Source of the DNA: Azoarcus sp.
GTDB lineage: Bacteria; Pseudomonadota; Gammaproteobacteria; Burkholderiales; Rhodocyclaceae
DNA: 6,388 nucleotides
Direction: 5' to 3'
NCBI GenBank assembly: GCA_031258035.1
Contig: JAIRNL010000037.1
Span: 1 to 6,388, forward strand
Shown piece by piece: positions 1-5,240 of the stretch; positions within the stretch are counted from its first letter, which is position 1; the number at the start of each line of letters is the position of its first letter. The position numbers and the translations under genes are program-made. The notes under the pieces are model-generated. The model searched no databases. It worked only from the letters and a program-made list of their open reading frames with translations, and was not told the origin of the DNA.

Positions 1-794
1 TCGCCCGAGGATTGCAGCAGGTGGCTGGCGAAGCTGTGGCGGAACATGTGCGGATGCACGTGCACCCCCAGCCCGGCCTGCCGCGCCCAGCGAGCCAGCC
101 GGCCACGGACGGCGCCCGCGCTCATGCGCCGGCCATTGCGGGTGACGAACAGGGCGCGCTCGCCCACATCGGGAAAAGAGGCGCGCGCCTGCAACCACGC
201 TTCCAGCGCGGCCAGCGCCGGCGCGCCCACCGGCACCACGCGCGCGCGGTCGCGCTTGCCGCGCACCGTCACCATGCCTTCGGCGAAATCCACCCAGCCG
301 TTCTTGCTGCCGCTGTCGATGTCGAGTCCGGACAACTCGGCCAGCCGCAGTCCCGAGGAATAGAAAAGCTCGAACATGGCGCGGTCGCGCGTCTCCAGCA
401 GCGATTCCGCCGGCGCGTCGAGCAGCGCCATCGCCTGCTCCGGCGACAGCACCTTGGGCAACATGGCGGGCGAGCGGGGAGGACGGATGCCTTCGGTCGG
501 GTTGGCGCGCGCGCCCTGGTTGCGGATCAGCCAGCGGTAGAGACCGCGCCAGGCCGAGAGCAGACGCGCGAGCGAGCGCCCGGAAAGCCCCTCGCCGTGG
601 AGACGCGCCACGAAGCGACGAATGTCGGCCGCTTCCAGCGCCTGCGGCGGGCGGCCATCGGCGAGCGCGGCCAGGCGCGACAGATCGCGCCGGTAGCTCT
701 CCAGCGTGAGCGTCGACGCGCGGCGCTGCGCCGCCAGCCAGGCCAGATAGCCTTCGCCCCACGCCGGAAAGGCGGCTTTTTCGGCCACGGTCAC
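1..794 (-). CDS. xerC: Tyrosine recombinase XerC, C-terminus cut by window edge
   Basis: Site-specific tyrosine recombinase that, with XerD, resolves chromosome dimers at dif near cell division. The 264 visible residues show an N-terminal SAM-like core-binding domain (about residues 5-95), then the catalytic domain. Catalytic residues visible are the first Arg in SGLR (R150), the beta-hairpin Lys in VRGK (K180), and the box II HxxR pattern HMFRH (H249, R252). The later His/Trp position and the Tyr nucleophile lie beyond base 1, so activity cannot be judged. Start: GTG at 794, overlapping the DUF484 stop as GTGA, which suggests translational coupling; a second GTG at 788 is possible. XerC rather than XerD is inferred from the dapF-DUF484-xerC order, which E. 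coli shares. Family assignment is firm; the XerC/XerD choice is fairly firm. Confidence 0.93.
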   Translation of the reverse strand, partial: MTVAEKAAFPAWGEGYLAWLAAQRRASTLTLESYRRDLSRLAALADGRPPQALEAADIRRFVARLHGEGLSGRSLARLLSAWRGLYRWLIRNQGARANPTEGIRPPRSPAMLPKVLSPEQAMALLDAPAESLLETRDRAMFELFYSSGLRLAELSGLDIDSGSKNGWVDFAEGMVTVRGKRDRARVVPVGAPALAALEAWLQARASFPDVGERALFVTRNGRRMSAGAVRGRLARWARQAGLGVHVHPHMFRHSFASHLLQSSG

Positions 795-1444
795 GCGCGC
801 TCGCCGGCAAGCAGGGCGGCGGACGCCAGCGCGCCGATGCGTTCGAGGTAGAGCGTGCCCATTTCGCTGTAGAAACGTTCGGCCTCTTCGCTCCCCAGCG
901 CGAGCAGTCCCGCCGCCTCGCCGCCCCGGCGCAAGGGGATCAGCGCCACCGAGCGGATGTGCGAGGCCATCTCGCCAAACCAGTCCAGCACCTCGGCATT
1001 GCCCGGCGCGCCGCAAAAAGGCCGCGCCATCTCGGCGACGAGACGCCGCGCGCCCTCGCCCACCGGCGCGAACGCCTCGCCGTCGCCCCCCGCCGCGCCG
1101 CCCCAGAGACGCAAGGCCACGTGCGGCACGGAAAAATCGTCCCGCAGGCTGCAAAAAAGGGCGCGGCGCGCACTCTCGCCGGCATCCGCTTCGAGCAGGG
1201 CGACGGCGAGGCGCTGCACTTTTTCGCTGATCTCGTCGTTCTGCTCGCCAAACCGGAGCAACTCGGCGAGTTTCTGTTCGAGCTGCCGGATCTTGGCCCG
1301 CAACTCGTGCAACTGGCGCTCGGTAAGCGAAATCGTCTTCTTGTGGCGCGGATGCGGCACCGTCAGGACGGTCAGCAACTCGCTGTGCTCGTCCAGGAAA
1401 CCGGGATGCTCGCGCAGATAGCGTGCAACTTTTTCGTCATTCAT
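791..1444 (-). CDS. DUF484 family protein (YigA-like, GAF-related)
   Basis: A 217-residue DUF484 protein of unknown molecular role, usually found between dapF and xerC. Residues 1-40 carry the family's N-terminal pattern (VARYLREHPGFL, then a TVPHP segment and SLTERQ). Residues about 40-75 are heptad-like and charged, probably a coiled coil. Residues about 85-215 resemble a GAF-type sensory domain, ending in the typical GLLALGSEEAERF stretch followed by a helix. No signal peptide or membrane segment is seen, so it is likely cytoplasmic. The ATG at 1444 is chosen because GGTGGA (1460-1455) lies 10 nt upstream; a GTG at 1459 would add five residues but would consume that site. The stop overlaps the xerC start. 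Its upstream edge abuts the repeat element at 1480-1744, so any promoter would have to lie in or beyond that element. Function unknown; family call confident. Confidence 0.88.
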   Translation of the reverse strand: MNDEKVARYLREHPGFLDEHSELLTVLTVPHPRHKKTISLTERQLHELRAKIRQLEQKLAELLRFGEQNDEISEKVQRLAVALLEADAGESARRALFCSLRDDFSVPHVALRLWGGAAGGDGEAFAPVGEGARRLVAEMARPFCGAPGNAEVLDWFGEMASHIRSVALIPLRRGGEAAGLLALGSEEAERFYSEMGTLYLERIGALASAALLAGERA

Positions 1445-1479
1445 CGGGTCGGATTCCACCAGTTCAGGACATCGTCAAA

Positions 1480-1512
1480 GGGTGTTTTCAAAATACCCTC
1501 CCCATAATTGGC
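1480..1512 (+). repeat. Left terminal inverted repeat containing a 19-bp palindrome
   Basis: The first 19 bases (1480-1498) form a palindrome with arms GGGTGTTTT and AAAATACCC around a central C, with one G-T wobble. A 5-nt TCCCC spacer and then ATAATTGGC (1504-1512) follow. It is the inverted partner of 1717-1744. On the minus strand the palindrome is followed by only three T, so a terminator role is not supported. Confidence 0.75.
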
Positions 1513-1531
1513 GATCAAGCATTCCCAGGCA

Positions 1532-1553
1532 GGGCAGGCACAGGGGCCTGCCC
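1532..1553. repeat. GC-rich hairpin, first of three related hairpins
   Basis: GGGCAGGC (1532-1539) pairs perfectly with GCCTGCCC (1546-1553) around a six-base loop. The arms are the same as those of the hairpins at 1609-1632 and 1685-1706, but the loop reads as the complement of theirs, so this copy is in inverted orientation. Confidence 0.75.
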
Positions 1554-1555
1554 CT

Positions 1556-1706
1556 ACATTACGTCCCGCGCGGCGGCCTGATCGCTGGGCACGCCCGTCT
1601 GTCTTGTAGGGGCAGGCTCCCGTGCCTGCCCCGACATTGCGTCCCGCGCGGCGGCCTGGTTCGCTGGGCACGCCCGTCTTGTAGGGGCAGGCCCCCGTGC
1701 CTGCCC
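1556..1706 (+). repeat. Two tandem direct repeat units of about 75 bp, each ending in a hairpin
   Basis: Unit 1 (1556-1631) and unit 2 (1634-1706) are near-identical. They share ACATT, GTCCCGCGCGGCGGCCTG, CGCTGGGCACGCCCGTCT and TTGTAGGGGCAGGC, and differ by a few substitutions and a 4-nt GTCT duplication in unit 1. Each ends in a hairpin: 1609-1617 with 1624-1632 (9 bp), and 1685-1692 with 1699-1706 (8 bp). With only two copies, a period near 78 bp and no unique spacers, this is not a CRISPR array. Confidence 0.8.
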
Positions 1707-1716
1707 TGCGCATTTT

Positions 1717-1744
1717 GCCAATTATGGGTGTTTTGAAAACACCC
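1717..1744 (-). repeat. Right terminal inverted repeat containing a 19-bp palindrome
   Basis: GCCAATTAT (1717-1725) is followed directly by the palindrome GGGTGTTTTGAAAACACCC (1726-1744), with perfect 9-nt arms around a central G. It is the inverted copy of 1480-1512. It lies 37 nt beyond the dapF stop codon, so as RNA it could stabilise the 3' end of the dapF message. It lacks a proper T-run on either strand. Confidence 0.75.
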
Positions 1745-1781
1745 TCTCATAAAACGTCAGAAAAATTCGGCCGGGCGGCCA

Positions 1782-2627
1782 TCAATCCAGGGCGATCTCG
1801 CCCTCGAACACCGTCTCCGCCGGCCCGGTCATCAACACCGGCGCGCCCGGCCCCGCCCAGGCAATGTCGAGCCGCCCGCCCCGCGTATCGACGCGCACGG
1901 GCGAGGCGGCCAAGCCGCGCAAAATGACCGTCACCGCCGCGGCACAAGCGCCGGTGCCGCAAGCCAGCGTTTCGCCCGCGCCGCGCTCGTACACCCGCAA
2001 ACGGATGCGGTGCCCGTCGAGCACCTCGGCGAAGCCGGCATTGACCCGCGCCGGAAACCTCGGGTGCGATGCGATCCTTGCCCCCCATTCCCCGACCGGC
2101 GCGGCCCCGACATCGGCCACCACCTGCACCGCGTGCGGATTACCCATCGACAGCGCCGTGATCGCCACGGATCGCCCATCGACATCGAGCGGCTGGACGA
2201 CGGCCTCCGAAGCCGAGACGAAAGGAATCTTCGCCGGCTCGAACACCGGCACGCCCATGTCGACCGTCACCAGACCATCGTCGAGAAGGCGGGGCGCGAT
2301 GATGCCGGCGCGCGTCTCGACCCGTATCTCCCGTCTGGTGGTCAGCCCCTTGTCATGGACGAAGCGCACGAAACAACGCGCGCCGTTGCCGCACTGCTCC
2401 ACTTCGCCCCCATCGGCGTTGAAAATGCGGTAGCGGAAATCGACGCCTTCGGCGGCGGCCTCCGCCGAAGGCGGCTCGACCACCAGCAACTGATCGCAGC
2501 CGATGCCGAAATGCCGGTCGGCAAGCGCGCGCACCCGCTCCGGGCGCAAATCCACGGGCGCATGCGTGGCGTCGATGACCACGAAATCGTTACCCAGGCC
2601 GTGCATTTTGGTGAAGCGTAATTTCAT
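1782..2627 (-). CDS. dapF: Diaminopimelate epimerase DapF
   Basis: Cofactor-independent racemase converting LL- to meso-diaminopimelate, the precursor of lysine and of the peptidoglycan cross-linking residue; cytoplasmic. The 281 residues are close to the family's usual 270-280. Visible motifs are the N-terminal FTKMHGLGNDFVVID, the first catalytic cysteine in EQCGNGARCF (C79), MGNPHAV (161-167), and the second catalytic cysteine in ERGAGETLACGTGACAA (C223). Both halves of the pseudo-twofold fold are therefore intact. The ATG at 2627 fits the conserved N-terminus, although no good Shine-Dalgarno precedes it. The frame stays open to an ATG at 2717, which would add 30 Arg/Gly-rich residues unlike the family. 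It lies 111 nt downstream of the small exported protein gene and is separated from DUF484 by the repeat element. Confidence 0.96.
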   Translation of the reverse strand: MKLRFTKMHGLGNDFVVIDATHAPVDLRPERVRALADRHFGIGCDQLLVVEPPSAEAAAEGVDFRYRIFNADGGEVEQCGNGARCFVRFVHDKGLTTRREIRVETRAGIIAPRLLDDGLVTVDMGVPVFEPAKIPFVSASEAVVQPLDVDGRSVAITALSMGNPHAVQVVADVGAAPVGEWGARIASHPRFPARVNAGFAEVLDGHRIRLRVYERGAGETLACGTGACAAAVTVILRGLAASPVRVDTRGGRLDIAWAGPGAPVLMTGPAETVFEGEIALD

Positions 2628-2738
2628 CGCGGCGGAAAACAGTGTCGATTCCGGTGATTCTCGCCCAGCGCCGCCGCCCCGTCCACCACGAATGGCCCGG
2701 AGCGGGCGGCGCGCCATGCCGTGCGGCCATGCGCCCCG

Positions 2739-3218
2739 TCATTGCGCCGTCCCGGCGGGAGGCGTGGGAAGACCCAGGATGGCGCGGATGAAATCCTCGG
2801 ATTGATCCATGGCGAATTCATAGACATACCAGGCATCGCCCCCCCGTCGGAAAACCACGTAGAAACCGATGAAGCCCTGCTCCTTGTCGAGTTCGAGAAG
2901 GTAAGTCCGGACATCCACCAGATCCGCCTTGACCTCCTTTCCCAGGGCATGCACCTTGCGCACGCGCAGGCCCCGCATTTTCGCCTTGATGGAATCGTAG
3001 ATCTGCTTGGCGCCCTCGCCAGGCGACGAGAAGAAATGGCCGGCGAACACGGTGACGAAACAATCGTCCTGCAACCCCCCCAGGATGCACTGGAGATAGC
3101 GCGCCTCGAACGCCTCCCTGTCGCCGACAGGCACCGGCGGCACATCCTCGGCCAGCGCGGCGGCGGAAAAGCCCAGCCAGGCGAAAAAAACCAGGCCGTG
3201 TCTCGACAAAAATCCCAT
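2739..3218 (-). CDS. Small putatively exported protein of unknown function
   Basis: A 159-residue protein I do not recognise. Residues 1-23 form a clear signal peptide: a short basic start, a hydrophobic core (LVFFAWLGFSAA), and a likely cleavage site after ALA before ED. The mature part, about 136 residues, has two cysteines (C44, C53) that could form a disulfide in the periplasm. It has a mixed alpha/beta look with a late strand pattern (FIGFYVVFRRGGDAWYVYEF) reminiscent of small NTF2-like or similar cone-shaped folds; that resemblance is only a guess. The start is well supported: GAGGA (3230-3226) lies 7 nt before the ATG. It sits 23 nt behind the LpxL-family gene and is probably co-transcribed with it, so a cell-envelope connection is plausible but unproven. 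No lipobox is seen. Confidence 0.75.
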   Translation of the reverse strand: MGFLSRHGLVFFAWLGFSAAALAEDVPPVPVGDREAFEARYLQCILGGLQDDCFVTVFAGHFFSSPGEGAKQIYDSIKAKMRGLRVRKVHALGKEVKADLVDVRTYLLELDKEQGFIGFYVVFRRGGDAWYVYEFAMDQSEDFIRAILGLPTPPAGTAQ

Positions 3219-3225
3219 ACCCCTA

Positions 3226-3230
3226 TCCTC
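3226..3230 (-). promoter_or_regulatory. Ribosome binding site of the small exported protein gene
   Basis: GAGGA on the minus strand, 7 nt before the ATG at 3218. It fixes this start over an out-of-frame ATG at 3232 that opens a competing 202-codon frame. Confidence 0.7.
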
Positions 3231-3241
3231 ATACCTTTCCG

Positions 3242-4117
3242 TCAATAAAAACGCGCCTGCTCCCCCGGACGGGTCTTGAAGCGGCGATGCACCCAATAAT
3301 ACTGTTCCGGCATGGTACGCACGACCGTTTCGAGCCATGCGTTCATCCTGCGGGTATCCGCCTCGACATCGGCGGAAGGGAAATCCGTCCACGGCTCGCC
3401 GATCTCCAGCGCGTAGCCCGCCCCGCCCGGCAACATCCGGGTCACACAGGGCAACACGCGCGCGCCGGCAAGCCGGGCCAGACGCGAAAGACCGGTGATG
3501 GTCGCGGCCTCGACGCCGAAAAAAGGCACGAAAACCGCATCCTTGCGCCCGTAATCCATATCGGGCAAATAATAGAACGGTCGTCCGGCCTTCATCGCCC
3601 GCAGCGCGCCGCGCACGCCATCCTGCCGCGTCAGCAGGAGCTGATCGCCAAAACGGCGACGGCCACGATAAAGCAGCCGGTCCAGAACGGGGTTCTTCTT
3701 CTGGCGCGCATACATACTGACGGAATCGAAAGACATCGCCACCCTCGCCCCCCCCGCGTCGAGACCGACGAAATGCGGCGCGAGCAAGATCACCGGCGTC
3801 CCGGCGCGCTGGAGCGCGCGCAGCCGCCCCTCCCCCTCGAAGCGGATGACGCGCCGCAGCCTTGCGGGCGACGCCCACCAGAGCAGGCCACGTTCGAGCA
3901 GGCTGCGCCCCAGCGCCTGGAAATGACGCCGGGCCAGACGCCGCCGCGCCGCCTCATCCAACTCGGGAAAACACAGCGCCAGATTGATCGAGGCCACCCG
4001 CCGGCGGCGCGCCGCGAGGCAGTAGGAGACGATGCCCAGCCCCCGTCCGAGCGCCGCCAGCGCCGCCAGCGGCAACCAGTGCAACAACCAGAAAACACCG
4101 ATCAATACCCGGGTCAC
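3242..4117 (-). CDS. Lipid A biosynthesis acyltransferase, LpxL/HtrB family (H-x4-D)
   Basis: Inner-membrane acyltransferase family that adds a secondary acyl chain from acyl-ACP to the Kdo2-lipid A precursor. Its 291 residues are close to the usual length. An N-terminal hydrophobic anchor (about 4-36) is followed by a basic patch (RRRR at 37-40). The catalytic H-x4-D/E motif reads HFVGLD (H115, D120). Further family features are YLPDMDYGRKDAVFVPFFG (183-201) and the C-terminal MPEQYYWVHRRFKTRP (269-284). The start is GTG at 4117, overlapping the upstream stop as GTGA, which suggests translational coupling. The HRRFKTRP tail resembles classical LpxL/LpxM-type enzymes. Which acyl position or chain length it serves cannot be read from sequence, so no symbol is given. 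Confidence 0.92.
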   Translation of the reverse strand: MTRVLIGVFWLLHWLPLAALAALGRGLGIVSYCLAARRRRVASINLALCFPELDEAARRRLARRHFQALGRSLLERGLLWWASPARLRRVIRFEGEGRLRALQRAGTPVILLAPHFVGLDAGGARVAMSFDSVSMYARQKKNPVLDRLLYRGRRRFGDQLLLTRQDGVRGALRAMKAGRPFYYLPDMDYGRKDAVFVPFFGVEAATITGLSRLARLAGARVLPCVTRMLPGGAGYALEIGEPWTDFPSADVEADTRRMNAWLETVVRTMPEQYYWVHRRFKTRPGEQARFY

Positions 4118-4995
4118 GCCCCCGTCTCCGCCTTCGCCCGCCCGTCATCGCGCATCCCGCGCGGCTGTTTGTAGCGGTTGTAACCCCACAAATATTGCTG
4201 CGGACACAGGCGCACCAGATGCTCGATCTCACGATTCATCGCGGCGCAACGCGCGGCGAGATCGCCATCGCAAGCCTGCGACGGCGCCGAATAATGCACG
4301 GCATAACCCTGCCCGCGCGGCAGGCGCTCGACCCAGACATAAATCGTCCGCACCCCGCGCACCGCCGCGAGCCGCGCGCCGAGCGTCATCGTCCATGCCG
4401 GGCGTCCGAAAAAATCCGCCCACACCCCCTCCCCCGCGCCGGGAACCTGATCGGGCAACATCCCCACCATCTCATGCGCGCGCAGCGCCTTGAGCAACTG
4501 CCTGACCCCGGCGAGATCGGCGGGCGCGGTCGTCACCGCGCCGCGCCCGCGTCCGGCCTGCATCAAGGGTTCGAGCGCGCGATAACGCGGCGGGCGGTAC
4601 AGCACCGCAAGCGGCGCGCCCCCGACATGGGCGCAATAATGCGCGGCCAGCTCGAAACACCCCAGATGCGGCGTGAGAAACAAAATACCCGCGCCATCGC
4701 GGCGGGCGGCCTCGACCAGTTCCAGCCCCTGGACAACCCTCACGGCAGCCAGCACCGTCTCCAGCGGGCGCAACCATATCCAGCACACCTCCAGCCCCTG
4801 CCGCCCGGCCTCGGCGATCGCCCCGCGCAACAAGGCGCGCGACGGCGTTCCCATGGCCTGCGCGAGATTGGCGCGCAGGCGGCGGCGATAAGCGGGCGAA
4901 CAAAGATAAACCAGCCAGCCGGCCCAGCCGCCCAGCCGATGCAGCCATGACAGCGGCAGACGGGCGAACAGGCGGAAAAGAAAACCGACAGTCAC
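4114..4995 (-). CDS. LpxL/HtrB-family acyltransferase (H-x4-E)
   Basis: Second member of the lysophospholipid acyltransferase family used in lipid A acylation; first gene of the leftward cluster. Numbered from the GTG at 4995, it has 293 residues: a hydrophobic N-terminus (about 3-35), a basic YRRRLRANL segment, the catalytic H-x4-E motif HLGCFE (H110, E115), DQVPGAGEGVWADFFG (182-197), and a C-terminal CPQQYLWGYNRYKQPRG in place of the HRRFKTRP seen in its neighbour. Start: GTG at 4995 is preferred because GGAA (5007-5004) lies 8 nt upstream. A TTG at 5016 adds seven residues but lacks a Shine-Dalgarno; no ATG is available near the N-terminus. The two tandem genes are clearly divergent, so they may attach different chains or act at different positions. 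Specificity is not deducible. Confidence 0.9.
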   Translation of the reverse strand: MTVGFLFRLFARLPLSWLHRLGGWAGWLVYLCSPAYRRRLRANLAQAMGTPSRALLRGAIAEAGRQGLEVCWIWLRPLETVLAAVRVVQGLELVEAARRDGAGILFLTPHLGCFELAAHYCAHVGGAPLAVLYRPPRYRALEPLMQAGRGRGAVTTAPADLAGVRQLLKALRAHEMVGMLPDQVPGAGEGVWADFFGRPAWTMTLGARLAAVRGVRTIYVWVERLPRGQGYAVHYSAPSQACDGDLAARCAAMNREIEHLVRLCPQQYLWGYNRYKQPRGMRDDGRAKAETGA

Positions 4996-5003
4996 GAAAA
5001 ACG

Positions 5004-5007
5004 TTCC
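5004..5007 (-). promoter_or_regulatory. Ribosome binding site supporting the GTG start at 4995
   Basis: GGAA on the minus strand, 8 nt before GTG 4995. The alternative TTG at 5016 has no comparable site, so this decides the start of the first acyltransferase gene. Confidence 0.45.
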
Positions 5008-5058
5008 ATGATGCAACCATGCAATACAACCAGCATGAACCGCTCCCCCAGACAGGAT

Positions 5059-5086
5059 TTGACCAAATGAAACCGTGTCCTATAAT
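5059..5086 (+). promoter_or_regulatory. Near-consensus sigma-70 promoter of metK
   Basis: TTGACC (5059-5064), a 16-nt spacer and a perfect TATAAT (5081-5086). This is unusually strong for such GC-rich DNA. Transcription is expected to start around 5093-5096, giving a leader of about 145 nt before the metK ATG. No similarly good promoter is visible on the opposite strand for the leftward acyltransferase genes. Confidence 0.85.
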
Positions 5087-5181
5087 TGTGCCTCAGCCGC
5101 CGAGTTAACACGACAACTTGCAGGGCGGCCCGCGCCGATCGCGCGAACCAGAAATACTGCTAAAGCGTCCGCTGCTCGCTG

Positions 5182-5228
5182 AAATCCCCGGAGCCGGCCA
5201 CGACGCCGAAAACCACGGGGATTTTTTT
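5182..5228 (+). terminator. Terminator-like hairpin immediately upstream of the metK ribosome binding site
   Basis: AAATCCCC (5182-5189) pairs with GGGGATTT (5217-5224), 8 bp extendable by G5190-C5216. Inside is a second hairpin, CGGC (5195-5198) with GCCG (5205-5208). A run of seven T (5222-5228) follows, then directly the Shine-Dalgarno. Because it lies downstream of the metK promoter and before its start codon, it would act as an attenuator rather than a gene-end terminator. Confidence 0.6.
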
Positions 5229-5229
5229 C

Positions 5230-5234
5230 AGGAG
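5230..5234 (+). promoter_or_regulatory. metK ribosome binding site
   Basis: AGGAG, 6 nt before ATG 5241. It begins two bases after the T-run of the hairpin at 5182-5224, so folding of that hairpin could also affect ribosome access. Confidence 0.8.
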
Positions 5235-5240
5235 CAAAGC

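Larger units (their letters stand above)
1480..1744. mobile_element. Putative MITE-like intergenic repeat element with terminal inverted repeats
   Basis: A 265-bp block fills most of the 337-nt gene-free gap between dapF and the DUF484 gene (1445-1781). Its two ends are imperfect inverted copies of each other: 1480-1512 and the reverse complement of 1717-1744 match over 28 positions with one mismatch, plus a 5-nt insertion (TCCCC, 1499-1503) in the left copy. The interior holds tandem GC-rich units with hairpins. No transposase is encoded. Open frames through it give only low-complexity repeats and are not gene-like. A clean target-site duplication is not seen; CGTCA occurs a few bases outside both ends (1473-1477 and 1755-1759), which may be chance. 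A non-autonomous MITE is the preferred reading; a composite of unrelated intergenic repeats is possible. Confidence 0.55.
5094..5240 (+). promoter_or_regulatory. Structured metK 5' leader, possible attenuator or riboswitch
   Basis: The leader between the promoter and metK is densely foldable. Helices found by eye: 5096-5100 with 5125-5129 enclosing 5101-5106 with 5115-5120 (one G-U, 8-nt loop); 5131-5135 with 5141-5145 (5-nt loop); 5164-5167 with 5177-5180; and the terminator-like hairpin at 5182-5224. No open reading frame rich in Met codons is seen, so a classical leader-peptide mechanism is not suggested. It does not match the SAM or SAH riboswitch classes I know by sequence. Ligand-dependent control is inference from the gene it precedes. 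Confidence 0.45.

Noticed and set aside
12..851. 279-codon open frame antisense to xerC
   Set aside because: Arg/Ala/His/Gln-rich product with no family pattern; the opposite strand encodes an intact recombinase domain with catalytic residues.
1480..1498. Rho-independent terminator at the 19-bp palindromes
   Set aside because: The stems are AT-rich in the middle and neither palindrome is followed by a convincing T-run on either strand.
1532..1706. Possible CRISPR array
   Set aside because: Only two long direct units plus an inverted hairpin, with no regular unique spacers and no cas genes in the window.
1441..1713. 90-codon minus-strand open frame with repeated GACPYKT peptides
   Set aside because: It is the translation of the tandem hairpin repeats; the peptide repetition follows the DNA repeat and shows no sign of protein selection.
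2739..3878. Long upstream extension of the small exported protein to 379 codons
   Set aside because: The extension overlaps the acyltransferase gene in another frame and has shadow-like Arg/Ala composition; the ATG at 3218 has a strong ribosome binding site followed by a clean signal peptide.
3287..4174. 295-codon open frame antisense to the H-x4-D acyltransferase
   Set aside because: Typical high-GC shadow frame, rich in Arg, Pro, Gln and His, and it opposes a well-supported gene.
5151..5240. SAM-II or SAH riboswitch upstream of metK
   Set aside because: GCTAAAG at 5159-5165 recalls the conserved GCUAAA of SAM-II, but the rest of that fold and its position next to the ribosome binding site are not seen. 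The SAH riboswitch core sequence is also absent. An unrecognised class cannot be excluded.
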